Below, piece by piece: positions 1 through 7,966 of a stretch of 24,964 nucleotides of DNA (position 1 is its first letter; each line of letters begins with the position of its first letter). Under the pieces are notes generated by a model. That model saw nothing but the letters and a program-made list of their open reading frames with translations. It had not been told where the DNA came from and made no database searches. The translations under genes were made by a program, and so were the position numbers. Source of the DNA: CAIZGX01 sp044354975. Lineage in GTDB: Bacteria > Bacteroidota > Bacteroidia > Flavobacteriales_D > Sanyastnellaceae. The stretch covers positions 1 through 24,964 of the forward strand of contig JBIKZA010000034.1 in NCBI GenBank assembly GCA_044354975.1, written 5' to 3'.

Positions 1-1232
1 GCATAAATATCATTAAAATCTTGATACAACTGAAAAACTTCAGGACCATTGAAAACAAATTCAGCATAAGCAGCAGCTGCAATGTTCACTCCATAATAGT
101 CTTTGTACAATTTATCTATGCTTGCAAGCAAATTAGAATATTCCAGTTCTTTGTTTGAAAGCTTCGCTATCTCCAACCACTTCGCTTCTTCGTCTTTCTT
201 CAATTGAATCGCATTGAACTTATTCAACCCTAACTCTTGTCCTTGCCATTTCTTGTAAGCATTCGCAACACTGCTTTGCTTCGATGCATATTTAATGCGA
301 AGTTCATCGCTGCTCTTCATTGCAGCATTTATCACTTCCAAATTCTTCTCACGGAAGTCAATGCGCATGGGAGCCAATTGCTCGTGGTTGTATGCCACTC
401 CAGCTGAAGTTAGCAAGTGCTCGGTTCTTCCCGGAAAACCATACACCATTGTGAAGTCTCCCTCCTTCACTCCTTTTAACGAAATCGGAAAATGATGGGC
501 GGGTTTGAATGGTTTATTGGTGGAAGAATAATTAGCGGGTTCATTCTGATCATTCGCATAAATACGGAAAACAGAAAAATCTCCTGTATGACGTGGCCAC
601 ACCCAGTTGTCGGTATCTCCACCGAACTTGCCGATGCATGAAGGAGGCGCACCCACGAGACGAACGTCTGTGTAGGTCTTCGTTAATACTAAAAAGAATT
701 GCGTGTTATAATTGAATCCCCGAACGAATCCGTCGCATTTGTTTTCCTCTTTTGCTTTATTCGCAATGACATTGAACAAGTCCCTCATTTTCGCGGCGCG
801 ATCTTTTTCTTCAACGCCTATCATTCCTTTTAAAACATCTTCCGTAACATCGCGCATTTCTTTAACGAATGTTGCGGTTAAGCCCGGACAAGCTAATTCT
901 TGCTCGCGGTTCATAGCCCAGAATCCGTTCTTTAAATAATCATGCTCCACAGATGAATGATATTGAATGTTATCGAAACCGCAGTGGTGATTCGTGAAAA
1001 GTAATCCTTCGTTGGAAACCATTTCTCCCGTGCATCCGCCACCGAATATTACAATTCCATCCTTCAAAGATGTGTTGTTGATTGAATAAATTTCTTCTTT
1101 CGAAAGTTTCAATCCGTTTGCTTTCATGTCGTCGAAGGCTGAGTTCAACACAGAGGGAATCCACATTCCTTCAAAAGCGAAGGAATAAAAAGATGTCAAA
1201 ATAAATAGAAAACTAAGTGCGTGTTTTTTCAT
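1..1232 (-). CDS. S46 family serine dipeptidyl peptidase (DPP7/DPP11-like), 3' part cut by window edge
   Basis: An exported exopeptidase that removes dipeptides from peptide N-termini in the periplasm. About 410 residues are present, starting at the ATG at 1232. Residues 1-19 form a signal peptide (MKKHALSFLFIL, then a hydrophobic stretch ending FAF). The chymotrypsin-fold catalytic histidine lies in the NHHC motif (residues 81-84), and the GGDTDNW...WPRHTGDF block around residues 205-220 holds the catalytic aspartate region. Both are hallmarks of family S46. The family is usually about 700-720 residues, so the helical domain end and the catalytic serine lie outside the window. DPP7 and DPP11 differ in preference (hydrophobic versus acidic P1), set by a C-terminal residue not visible here. 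It is last in the minus-strand run, 24 nt after the J-domain gene. The S9 peptidase at the other end of the window suggests a peptide-using lifestyle. Confidence 0.93.
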   Translation of the reverse strand, partial: MKKHALSFLFILTSFYSFAFEGMWIPSVLNSAFDDMKANGLKLSKEEIYSINNTSLKDGIVIFGGGCTGEMVSNEGLLFTNHHCGFDNIQYHSSVEHDYLKNGFWAMNREQELACPGLTATFVKEMRDVTEDVLKGMIGVEEKDRAAKMRDLFNVIANKAKEENKCDGFVRGFNYNTQFFLVLTKTYTDVRLVGAPPSCIGKFGGDTDNWVWPRHTGDFSVFRIYANDQNEPANYSSTNKPFKPAHHFPISLKGVKEGDFTMVYGFPGRTEHLLTSAGVAYNHEQLAPMRIDFREKNLEVINAAMKSSDELRIKYASKQSSVANAYKKWQGQELGLNKFNAIQLKKDEEAKWLEIAKLSNKELEYSNLLASIDKLYKDYYGVNIAAAAYAEFVFNGPEVFQLYQDFNDIY

Positions 1233-1256
1233 TTTATAATTTTATGAGAGACGAAT

Positions 1257-1805
1257 TTACGAAATACTGAAAATATCCTGCTTCTTAATGAACCAATAAT
1301 AACATGCCCATATTCCCATTGCAAATCCCAATAACATGGGAAATAAAAATCCTAAAAAAGGTCGTTGTTCCTCTTCGGGTAATTCTTGTTGAAGAATGTA
1401 CATGTAGACAGGCACAACCACAATGAGCAGGCAAATAAAGAGAAATAGAAAGTTGAAACCGTTGTTTACGCCGACAGCTAATTTATAGTATTTCGATTTT
1501 TTGAATTGTTCGAAATCCTGACGAGCAAACTCTCTCGCTCGGTTTCGCGCGGCGAATTCTTTCTGCTGATAATACTGTTGGTATGTTGGAGTAACTCTTC
1601 TATTCTGTGCAAGATCGTATGCCTTGCGCTGTTTTTCATCGCCCAAAAATTCATATGCTTCATGAATTTCTATAAAACGCAAATGCGCATCGGGATGCGC
1701 ATTTTTGTCGGGATGAAATTGCTTACACCCGTTTCTGTAAGCTGTTTTAATTTCTGAATTTGAAGCGTTTCTTGAAACTCCTAGTATGAAGTAGTAATCC
1801 TTCAC
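1257..1805 (-). CDS. Membrane-anchored J-domain (DnaJ-like) protein
   Basis: This 182-residue protein has an N-terminal J-domain (about residues 2-66) with the HPD motif at residues 31-33, the surface that stimulates Hsp70/DnaK ATPase activity. A basic, glutamine-rich linker follows (about 67-107), then two hydrophobic segments (about 110-138 and 148-172). It has no Gly/Phe region, zinc finger or substrate-binding domain, so it is not the housekeeping DnaJ but a membrane co-chaperone that probably recruits DnaK to the inner face of the membrane. The start codon is GTG (MKDYYFILGV reads from GTG at 1805-1803). It lies 12 nt downstream of the Bax-inhibitor-1 gene and 24 nt before the S46 peptidase gene, so co-transcription is likely. 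The client protein cannot be told from sequence. Confidence 0.9.
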   Translation of the reverse strand: MKDYYFILGVSRNASNSEIKTAYRNGCKQFHPDKNAHPDAHLRFIEIHEAYEFLGDEKQRKAYDLAQNRRVTPTYQQYYQQKEFAARNRAREFARQDFEQFKKSKYYKLAVGVNNGFNFLFLFICLLIVVVPVYMYILQQELPEEEQRPFLGFLFPMLLGFAMGIWACYYWFIKKQDIFSIS

Positions 1806-1817
1806 GCTTTAAAAGTA

Positions 1818-2531
1818 TTAATCTCTTCTTGCGAAAACGCGCAACAAGAACATGAATAAGTTAACGAAGTCTAAGTACAATGAAAGTGCGCCCATTAAAG
1901 CCAACTTGGAAGCTTCAGCTGTTCCGAACTCCACTCCTGCTCCAATACGCTTGATCTTTTGAACATCGTATGCTGTAAGTCCAGTGAATATTAATACACC
2001 TGCGCAAGAAATTAAATAATCCAACGTATTACTGTCCATGAACATATTCACCACAGAGGCAATGACAAGACCTATTACAGCCATCATTAAGATTCCACCA
2101 AACTTAGTTAAGTCTGTTTTCGTGGTGTAACCAATGAATGCCATGGTACTAAATAAACCGGCCGTGATAAAAAATACTTTAGCGATAAGCTCGTACTCAA
2201 AAGACCTGAAAATAAAGCTTAAACTCATACCCATTACAGCCGAATAAGCCAGAAAAACAATGAGTAATGTCTTAAATGATAATTTTTGAAACCCGAAATT
2301 AATAACAAGAATAAATGCCAAAGGAGCAAGCATAACTATCCAACCAAGAGGTGTCATACCCGAGTCATCAGCTAAAGTTTTAGACAAATCGGTCGTCCCA
2401 AACAAATACGCTAAAGCCCCTGAAATGGCTAATGCAAGAGACATGTAAGCAAAAACATTGGAAACAAATGATTTTGTTTGGGCGTTGTCGTTTGCATAAA
2501 CGCCATCGTTAAACTCTAAATTGTTGTTCAT
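1818..2531 (-). CDS. Bax inhibitor-1/YccA family membrane protein
   Basis: A 237-residue integral membrane protein with about seven hydrophobic segments after a polar N-terminus of about 25 residues. The C-terminal pattern (TGLTAYDVQKIKRIG, then LYLDFVNLFMFLLRVF) is the typical end of the BI-1/YccA/TMBIM family. Family members have been described as pH-gated calcium leak channels, or in E. coli as partners of the FtsH protease (YccA); which applies here is unknown. The length of about 235 residues is normal for the bacterial branch. It is 7 nt downstream of folE and 12 nt upstream of the J-domain gene. It shares no obvious pathway with folE, so the link is probably only co-transcription. Confidence 0.93.
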   Translation of the reverse strand: MNNNLEFNDGVYANDNAQTKSFVSNVFAYMSLALAISGALAYLFGTTDLSKTLADDSGMTPLGWIVMLAPLAFILVINFGFQKLSFKTLLIVFLAYSAVMGMSLSFIFRSFEYELIAKVFFITAGLFSTMAFIGYTTKTDLTKFGGILMMAVIGLVIASVVNMFMDSNTLDYLISCAGVLIFTGLTAYDVQKIKRIGAGVEFGTAEASKLALMGALSLYLDFVNLFMFLLRVFARRD

Positions 2532-2538
2532 GGTTAAT

Positions 2539-3105
2539 TTATTTATTCAGTTGAAGTAAACTTACAAATTCTTTTCTTGTTGTGTCACTCGTTAAAAACA
2601 ATCCACTGTATGCACTTGTCATAGTGGAGCTGTGTTGTTTCGACACTCCGCGCATCTGCATACAAAGATGATGACAATCTAAAACGACTGCCACTCCGAC
2701 AGGGTTCAATGCTTTTTGAATGCTTTCGCGAATCTCAATTGTCAGACGTTCCTGCACTTGAAGTCTTCTCGAAAAGACATCCACCACACGTGGAATCTTA
2801 CTTAGACCTACAATTTTTCCATCTGGAATATAGGCCACATGGGCTTTTCCGAAGAAAGGCAACATGTGATGTTCGCACAAACTGTAGACTTCAATGTCTT
2901 TCACAATGACCATTTCAGAATATGATTCGTGAAAAATAGCACCGTTCAAAACGTCATCTGCATTCTCTTCGTATCCTTTCAACAAATGGCCATAGGCCTT
3001 TGCTACACGCTCTGGTGTTTTCAATAACCCCTCACGTTGCGGATTCTCACCTACAGCAGCAAGGATTTTCTCCACTGCCATTTCTATCGTTTTCTGGTTG
3101 TCCAT
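2539..3105 (-). CDS. folE: GTP cyclohydrolase I
   Basis: Converts GTP to 7,8-dihydroneopterin triphosphate and formate in the cytoplasm, the entry step to folate, biopterin and queuosine. The 188-residue protein carries the expected zinc ligands: Cys77 and His80 in SLCEHHMLPF, and Cys148 in CHHLCMQMRG. Family motifs TPERVAKAY, GLSKIPRVV and SRRLQVQERLT are intact. The ATG shares one base with the stop codon of the upstream pterin synthase gene (TAATG). A strong GGAGG (minus strand, 3116-3112) lies just before it, inside the end of that gene, which is unusual in this window and suggests translational coupling. The next gene (BI-1 family) follows after 7 nt. Its product is the substrate of the enzyme encoded immediately upstream. 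Confidence 0.97.
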   Translation of the reverse strand: MDNQKTIEMAVEKILAAVGENPQREGLLKTPERVAKAYGHLLKGYEENADDVLNGAIFHESYSEMVIVKDIEVYSLCEHHMLPFFGKAHVAYIPDGKIVGLSKIPRVVDVFSRRLQVQERLTIEIRESIQKALNPVGVAVVLDCHHLCMQMRGVSKQHSSTMTSAYSGLFLTSDTTRKEFVSLLQLNK

Positions 3106-3530
3106 TACTTCCCTCCGTAATACTCTACAATTTGATTTTCTGTTTCTGTTACTTTAATGCAATGCAGTTGACAACCGTTCTCAGTTACGAATTCCTCCAA
3201 TTGTTCCCAGATAGCAATAGCTACATTTTCTGTTGAAGTCTTCATGCCTTTCAAGAAATCTACATCCATATTCAGATTCTTATGGTCTAATTTGTTGAGT
3301 ACTTTCTCTTTCACAATTGCACTCAAATGCTTAAGATCCATACAATACCCCGTGATTTCATTTGGAACACCCTTCACCGTGATGAATAATTCATAGTTGT
3401 GACCATGCCAATTCGGATTTGAACACTTCCCGAATGTTTCAAAGTTTTTCTGCTCGTCCCACTCGTCGTGCCACAATTTGTGCGCTGCGTTGAATCGTTC
3501 TCTGCGTGTGGCGTATACTAATTTTTCCAT
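3105..3530 (-). CDS. 6-pyruvoyl-tetrahydropterin synthase-type enzyme (PTPS/QueD family)
   Basis: A 141-residue T-fold enzyme acting on 7,8-dihydroneopterin triphosphate, the FolE product. Zinc-binding histidines are His17 (NAAHKL), His42 and His44 (WHGHNY). The catalytic Cys36, Asp82 and His83 have the same spacing (46 and 47 residues) as I recall for the Cys-Asp-His triad of animal PTPS. The cysteine stands five residues before HGH (KCSNPNWHGH), the PTPS-I arrangement, whereas E. coli QueD has three (CGRLHGH). The LDHKNLNMDV and STENVAIAIW segments also resemble animal PTPS. Many automatic pipelines would call it QueD (6-carboxytetrahydropterin synthase); from motif spacing, 6-pyruvoyltetrahydropterin formation is at least as likely. 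It overlaps folE by one base. No queC, queE or sepiapterin reductase is in the window. Confidence 0.9.
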   Translation of the reverse strand: MEKLVYATRRERFNAAHKLWHDEWDEQKNFETFGKCSNPNWHGHNYELFITVKGVPNEITGYCMDLKHLSAIVKEKVLNKLDHKNLNMDVDFLKGMKTSTENVAIAIWEQLEEFVTENGCQLHCIKVTETENQIVEYYGGK

Positions 3531-3545
3531 TTTTCAATATTTGTT

Positions 3546-3554
3546 GTAAAAGTA
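3546..3554 (-). promoter_or_regulatory. Possible -7 promoter element before the PTPS-folE pair
   Basis: On the minus strand the 56-nt gap between hldD and the PTPS gene contains TACTTTTAC, one base off the Bacteroidota -7 consensus TAnnTTTG, about 16 nt before the ATG at 3530. No clear -33 element is seen. It would allow the pterin genes to be transcribed apart from the ABC-ppx-hldD genes. Confidence 0.3.
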
Positions 3555-3566
3555 AATCACTTGAAC

Positions 3567-3583
3567 CTTCGAATTGTTCGAAG
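3567..3583 (-). other. 7-bp hairpin immediately after hldD
   Basis: A perfect inverted repeat, CTTCGAA-TTG-TTCGAAG as read on the plus strand, sits 3 nt beyond the hldD stop codon. The stem is 7 bp with a 3-nt loop. No T-run follows on the minus strand, so it is not a classical intrinsic terminator, although it could stabilise the hldD mRNA end. In shape (short stem, 3-nt loop, next to a stop codon) it resembles a single unit of the hairpin arrays elsewhere in the window. Confidence 0.45.
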
Positions 3584-3586
3584 TCT

Positions 3587-4555
3587 TCAATAGATTTTAA
3601 GATCTTGTTGTAGATAATTGGCTACATAATCCTTCACCCCTTCTTCCAAAGAATGAAATGTTTTGGTGTAACCTATTGAAATTAACTTCTTCATGTTCGC
3701 TTCGGTAAAGTATTGATACTTGTCGCGAATGTCTTCAGGAGTATCTACAAAAGAGATGTTCGGCTCTTTTTCCATGGAATGAAAAGTAGCAGTCGCCAAA
3801 TCCAAGAATGTGCGAGCCTTTCCGCTTCCCAAATTATAAATGCCTGAATCTTTTCTGTGGTGCATCAAGAACATAAGCACTTCAACCAAATCTTTCACAT
3901 AAACGAAATCGCGCATTTGCCCGCCGTCTGTGAAGTTCGGATTGTGGCTGCGGAACAATTTCATCTCACCCGATTTTCCAATCTGATTAAACGTATGCCA
4001 AATCACGCTAGCCATGCGACCTTTGTGGTATTCATTTGGACCGTATACGTTGAAGAACTTCAAGCCTGCCCAGAAGTAAGGAGCTTCTTCTTGTTGAAGT
4101 GCCCAAACATCGAAATCTTGTTTCGATTGTCCATAAGGATTCAATGGTTTCAATTGTGGAATGGTCGAATGATCATCGTTGTATCCGTGCTCTCCGCCAC
4201 CATAAGTCGCTGCAGAAGAAGCGTAGATAAACGGAATGGCATGTTTCGCGCATGTCTTCCACAACGATTGTGTGTAATGAAGATTTAAGCGATCGAAAAT
4301 TTCAACATTGAATTCCGTTGTGTCTGTGCGGGCTCCAATGTGAAAAACACATTCAACTTGATTCTGATTTTCTTCCAACCAAGTTGGAAATTCATCTCTG
4401 TGAACGAGCGTTGTAAATTTCTTTCCTTCCCAATTTCTTTTTCGATCTTCTCTTGAAAAATCATCGACTAACACCAAATCGAAAAAACGATCTTCATTCA
4501 ATCTTGCGACCAACGCCGACCCTACGAATCCAGCTGCTCCTGTTACAATTATCAT
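3587..4555 (-). CDS. hldD: ADP-L-glycero-D-manno-heptose 6-epimerase
   Basis: A cytoplasmic short-chain dehydrogenase/reductase enzyme that interconverts ADP-D-glycero- and ADP-L-glycero-beta-D-manno-heptose, the last step in making the heptose donor for the lipopolysaccharide inner core. The 322-residue protein has the N-terminal Rossmann motif TGAAGFVG (Gly6, Gly9, Gly12), an ASSAATYGGG segment and the catalytic YGQSK (Tyr141, Lys145). It also has the family-specific blocks KFFNVYGPNEYHKGRMASV and FTDGGQMRDFVYVKDLVEV, which separate HldD from general UDP-sugar epimerases. Length is slightly above the E. coli enzyme (about 310). It starts 9 nt after the ppx stop codon, so co-transcription is likely. 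Its presence implies an organism with LPS. The other heptose genes (gmhA, hldE, gmhB) are not in the window. Confidence 0.93.
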   Translation of the reverse strand: MIIVTGAAGFVGSALVARLNEDRFFDLVLVDDFSREDRKRNWEGKKFTTLVHRDEFPTWLEENQNQVECVFHIGARTDTTEFNVEIFDRLNLHYTQSLWKTCAKHAIPFIYASSAATYGGGEHGYNDDHSTIPQLKPLNPYGQSKQDFDVWALQQEEAPYFWAGLKFFNVYGPNEYHKGRMASVIWHTFNQIGKSGEMKLFRSHNPNFTDGGQMRDFVYVKDLVEVLMFLMHHRKDSGIYNLGSGKARTFLDLATATFHSMEKEPNISFVDTPEDIRDKYQYFTEANMKKLISIGYTKTFHSLEEGVKDYVANYLQQDLKIY

Positions 4556-4564
4556 GTTGCAAAT

Positions 4565-5632
4565 TTAATTTAAATAATGCGCCAACACACCTTCCTTCAA
4601 GGCGTATTCAGACTGATAGATTTTGTTGAAGTTAGACTGCTCTAAAAGGAATTTCACCAAATAGGTAGAAAGCGGCATGTATTCCGCTCGCATCTGCGGA
4701 ATACTCGGATGCTTCAAACGCTCTTCCAATGTGCTTCCAACGAGCCATTGATGAATTGATGGGTAGGATGAGAATGGGATTTCATTCAAATTCATAGAAC
4801 GTTCCGTAGGTTCTGCGAAAGGTGCAAGCAAGGTCGGCTTCGCCGAAGGCCCTACCGAAGGTCCTTTCGAAGAACCTTGTGCAACACCTTTCATTGAACC
4901 TTGTGCAACATCTTTCACAGAACCTTCGGCTACGCCGAATTGGTACATATCAAAAAGCGTATCAAAAGATCCCGAAGATCCAACCAAAATACGCACAGGA
5001 TTTTCCTTCAAAAAAGTAATTAAATCTTGCAACTCGTTGTTCAGATGGGCACGAAGTCTATGAACATCGTCTTGATTAATTCTCGAAGCGGGGTTGAGCA
5101 TTCCATGTAAACGGCTTACGCCTAGCAAATAGCTTTTTCGCCACAACGGCTTTTGGTCTCGCACGAAAATAAATTCGGTGCTTCCGCCACCAATGTCCAT
5201 GATTAAATAGTCTTCTTTAATCTCTTCGGTGGTTTGAACCACCCCTTCAAAAATGAGCTCCGCTTCACGATCTCCTGAAATAACCTCCATGTCGAAATTC
5301 AAATGCTTCTTCACCTTTGCCACAAAATCGTTCCCGTTGGAAGCCTCGCGTACCGCGCTGGTTGCGAAAACGCGAACGTCTTTCACTTCTAACGAATCAA
5401 TAACATTTTTATAGGAGTACAACGCATCTATTCCGCGAGCCATGCGATTGGGCCTAAGCACATTTTCAGAAAATCCTCCTTCGCCCAACTTCACAGGAAG
5501 CTTGGTTTTGAAAAGCGTCTTCCACTTTCCTTCCACCTTTTCCTTCACCAATAAATTGAAGGTATTGGTTCCGCAGTCGATGATGGCTACGCGCTGATTG
5601 TTGTTTAATTCTTCTGTCGTATCCATTTCCAT
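4565..5632 (-). CDS. Ppx/GppA family phosphatase (exopolyphosphatase-like) with an in-frame repeat insertion
   Basis: An ASKHA-fold phosphohydrolase, probably acting on polyphosphate or pppGpp. The first phosphate-binding loop is IIDCGTNTFNLLV (about residues 17-29), the catalytic Glu region is ISGDREAELIFEG, and the second phosphate loop is MDIGGGSTEFIF. The C-terminal part has PSIHQWLVGSTLEERL and IPQMRAEYMP, typical of the Bacteroidota branch. About 355 residues against roughly 300 in relatives as I recall; the excess matches a Gly/Ser/Lys/Pro-rich insertion at about residues 232-275, encoded by the hairpin array at 4808-4938. I chose the ATG at 5632, with 5626 (MDTTEEL) equally possible. 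An upstream in-frame extension runs wholly inside the permease gene and is not used. The gene overlaps the permease 3' end by 22-28 nt. Confidence 0.9.
   Translation of the reverse strand: MEMDTTEELNNNQRVAIIDCGTNTFNLLVKEKVEGKWKTLFKTKLPVKLGEGGFSENVLRPNRMARGIDALYSYKNVIDSLEVKDVRVFATSAVREASNGNDFVAKVKKHLNFDMEVISGDREAELIFEGVVQTTEEIKEDYLIMDIGGGSTEFIFVRDQKPLWRKSYLLGVSRLHGMLNPASRINQDDVHRLRAHLNNELQDLITFLKENPVRILVGSSGSFDTLFDMYQFGVAEGSVKDVAQGSMKGVAQGSSKGPSVGPSAKPTLLAPFAEPTERSMNLNEIPFSSYPSIHQWLVGSTLEERLKHPSIPQMRAEYMPLSTYLVKFLLEQSNFNKIYQSEYALKEGVLAHYLN
4808..4938. repeat. Mini-hairpin array 1 (AGG/CCT linkers), inside ppx
   Basis: Read on the plus strand, a 3-nt linker alternates with short palindromes, nearly all starting with T and ending with A. 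In order: TTC-TGC-GAA, TGC-AA-GCA, TCGGC-TTC-GCCGA, a degenerate unit at 4850-4858, TCCTT-TCG-AAGAA (one mismatch), TGT-GCA-ACA, TTC-ATT-GAA, TGT-GCA-ACA, TTC-ACA-GAA and TCGGC-TAC-GCCGA. Linkers are AGG up to 4861 and CCT (once TCT) from 4875, so the linker inverts mid-array. The minus-strand reading frame stays open throughout. Confidence 0.85.
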
Positions 5633-6960
5633 AAATCTTTGTAACTCACTTTTTTTCCGTACGACAAAATGCCGACGCGATAAATCTTTGCTCCTAACCA
5701 AATGAAGAATAAGAACGCTACCACGAGCGAAGCCATGGCGCTTATTAAATGCCATACGCTTATGTTTCCAATGGCAGTTTTCACCATAATCGTTATGGGT
5801 GAAGTCAGCGGAAATATGCTGAAAAAATTTCCGATGGAGCTTTCCGGATTGGTAATGAGCATGGCCGAAACAACGTAGGAAAAAACCAACGGAAGAGTAA
5901 CGGGTAGCATGAACTGTTGCGTGTCTGAATCGCTGTCTACTGCTGCACCTATGGCCGCGAAAAGAGAGGCGTACAATAAGAATCCGCCAATGAAGAAGAA
6001 AATAAACATACCTACCATCAAAGGCCAATTGATTAAGAAAATCCAATTGATGGCTTCGTTGTTCATGAGTGATTGCGCCATGGCCGCTTGATTCATGCCG
6101 TTTGCAACGACTGCTCCGTTTTCTAAAACAGCCGCACCATTCACCAAATGCGATTCGAAATAATTCAATCCGATGGTTGCTAAAACCGCAGAAAGTATAA
6201 CCCAAATAAGGAATTGCGTAAGTCCAACCAATCCTATTCCTACCACCTTACCCATCATGAGTTGAAAGGGTTTCACCGAGCTAATCATGACTTCAACAAT
6301 GCGATTGGTCTTTTCTTCCAACACACCGCGCATAACTTGAACACCGTACATGAAGATAAACATGTAAATAAGTATAGCGAAGACGAATCCAATGACAGCG
6401 CGCTCTTGCGTGTGATCTTCTTCTCCTAATTTATTGATGTTTATTTCTGCGAAACTCACATCGAGCTTTGCGCGCTTGTATTTCTCGTAGTCGAGTTTCA
6501 AGGAGTCAACGACACGGAATCGTTCGAGCGATTCTTGCAAGTCGTTCTTCAATTTACCTTGAATGTTTTCGGAAGGAAAATTATCGAAGTACATGTTGCA
6601 CTTTCCATCGTTGATCGTAATCTCGTCGAGTTCGATCATAATGTTATAAAACCCATCCTTCAATTCTTCCGGCTTTTGTGTCTTTTCTGTGAATCCGTAG
6701 ATTACATTTTCAGTGTCTTTGAACTGATCTGGAAATCTAGGAACCAATGTCGAGTCCTGTTCTCCGCGGTATTCCGTAACCAAACCGTATGGATCGCTGA
6801 TTAGAACGGTGTATGTTTCTTGGTCGTTCAGTGTAATCCAAATTGTTCCGAACAACAGTCCAGCAAACAAAAGCGGACCTAAGATGGTCATGACAATAAA
6901 CGACTTCTTTCGAATGCGTGTGGTGTATTCACGCTTAATGATTAATCCTATCTTACTCAT
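5605..6960 (-). CDS. ABC-2 type transporter permease (NatB-like)
   Basis: The 451-residue membrane subunit of an ABC exporter. One transmembrane segment near the N-terminus (about 21-44, after the basic KREYTTRIRKKSF) is followed by an extracytoplasmic domain (about 45-180) and then five or so further segments in the C-terminal half. The block GVLEEKTNRIVEVMISSVKP after the second segment is a hallmark of the NatB/YhaP-like ABC-2 family. Relatives export sodium or unknown compounds; the substrate here cannot be read from sequence. Its ATG overlaps the stop of the ATPase gene (ATGA, 6957-6960), so the two subunits are translationally coupled. Its 3' end overlaps the start of ppx. Confidence 0.9.
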   Translation of the reverse strand: MSKIGLIIKREYTTRIRKKSFIVMTILGPLLFAGLLFGTIWITLNDQETYTVLISDPYGLVTEYRGEQDSTLVPRFPDQFKDTENVIYGFTEKTQKPEELKDGFYNIMIELDEITINDGKCNMYFDNFPSENIQGKLKNDLQESLERFRVVDSLKLDYEKYKRAKLDVSFAEININKLGEEDHTQERAVIGFVFAILIYMFIFMYGVQVMRGVLEEKTNRIVEVMISSVKPFQLMMGKVVGIGLVGLTQFLIWVILSAVLATIGLNYFESHLVNGAAVLENGAVVANGMNQAAMAQSLMNNEAINWIFLINWPLMVGMFIFFFIGGFLLYASLFAAIGAAVDSDSDTQQFMLPVTLPLVFSYVVSAMLITNPESSIGNFFSIFPLTSPITIMVKTAIGNISVWHLISAMASLVVAFLFFIWLGAKIYRVGILSYGKKVSYKDLWKWIRQKN

Positions 6961-7889
6961 GCTTGTGCTTCGTTAAATGAAAGAACCGATTGAATAAAAA
7001 TGTCGTGCATGCTTGGCACTTTTTCTTCTGCGCTAAGTATGTCAACCACTGGAATAACCTGCTTCAACAAGTCGTTCAATTTAAATTCTGGTTTAATGCG
7101 AACGGTAACTGTGTGAACATCGTTGTTCAATTCGTTGCTCATTAATTCAAATCGAGCGCCTAAGGCTATGGTGAATTCCAACAACGTTCCTTCGAACTTC
7201 AATGTGTATGTTTTCGTTCGGAAACTGTCGCGCACTTCGGCAACACTCCCACTTAAAATAACGTGTGAACGATTGATGAGCGCAATGTTGTCGCACAACG
7301 ATTCCACACTTCCCATGTCGTGTGTGGAAAGAACAATGGTGGTTCCTTCGTCGCGCAGACGCAACATTTCATTGTGAATGAGCTCTGCGTTAATCGGGTC
7401 GAATCCACTAAACGGTTCATCGAGAATGAGCAACTTCGGTTTGTGCACTACTGTGGTAATGAACTGAATTTTTTGCGCCATTCCCTTCGACAAATCTTCC
7501 ACCTTCTTGTCCCACCACTCTTGTATCTCGAATTTCTCGAACCACATTTTCAATTCGGCCAAGGCAGCCTTTTCCTTCATGCCTTTCATTTGAGCCAGGT
7601 AGATGCATTGCTCGCCTACCTTCATTTTCTTGTACAGTCCACGTTCTTCTGGAAGGTAACCGATGTCTTCCACGTGCGAACGCTGAAGCGGATTTCCGTA
7701 AAACTTAATTAAACCGCTATCGGGTTCAATAATCTGATTCAGGATACGAATGAAGGTGGTTTTACCAGCACCGTTCGGGCCTAATAATCCGAATATTTTC
7801 CCTTCCGGAATATCCATGCTCACATTCGTGAGCGCCTGATATTTTCCGTATGTTTTATTGATGCCTTCGGCTTGAATGGCGTATTTCAT
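6957..7889 (-). CDS. ABC transporter ATP-binding protein (NatA-like)
   Basis: The 310-residue ATPase subunit that partners the permease encoded directly downstream. Walker A is GPNGAGKT (about residues 37-44), the ABC signature is LSKGMAQK, Walker B is LLILDEP, followed by a D-loop (SGFDPIN) and the switch histidine in LSTHDM. The Q-loop region reads YLPEERGLYKKM, a variant common in the NatA/YhaQ branch. After the nucleotide-binding domain there is a C-terminal extension (about 225-310) of the DUF4162 type found in these exporters. It is first in the minus-strand run and is divergent from the UDP-glucose dehydrogenase gene across a 77-nt gap, so that gap must hold its promoter. Confidence 0.93.
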   Translation of the reverse strand: MKYAIQAEGINKTYGKYQALTNVSMDIPEGKIFGLLGPNGAGKTTFIRILNQIIEPDSGLIKFYGNPLQRSHVEDIGYLPEERGLYKKMKVGEQCIYLAQMKGMKEKAALAELKMWFEKFEIQEWWDKKVEDLSKGMAQKIQFITTVVHKPKLLILDEPFSGFDPINAELIHNEMLRLRDEGTTIVLSTHDMGSVESLCDNIALINRSHVILSGSVAEVRDSFRTKTYTLKFEGTLLEFTIALGARFELMSNELNNDVHTVTVRIKPEFKLNDLLKQVIPVVDILSAEEKVPSMHDIFIQSVLSFNEAQA

Positions 7890-7938
7890 AGATTCCTTTT
7901 AATGACAAATAGCTCTACGAAAGTAAGTCGCTTAATCG

Positions 7939-7946
7939 TATCTTTG
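7939..7946 (+). promoter_or_regulatory. -7 promoter element for the nucleotide-sugar operon
   Basis: TATCTTTG, followed by CACC, is a perfect match to the Bacteroidota -7 consensus TAnnTTTG and lies 20 nt upstream of the UDP-glucose dehydrogenase ATG, in the gap between divergent genes. Transcription would start near 7952. A -33 element is not obvious. Confidence 0.6.
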
Positions 7947-7966
7947 CACCCTTATAAACTTAATTT

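Noticed and set aside
3857..4288. A 143-residue plus-strand open frame
   Set aside because: It is antisense to hldD, whose motifs are fully intact.
5633..6205. An in-frame upstream extension of the ppx reading frame, giving a protein of about 546 residues
   Set aside because: The extra part lies wholly inside the permease gene in another frame and reads as low-quality His/Arg/Cys-rich sequence. The Ppx domain starts naturally at the ATG at 5632 or 5626.
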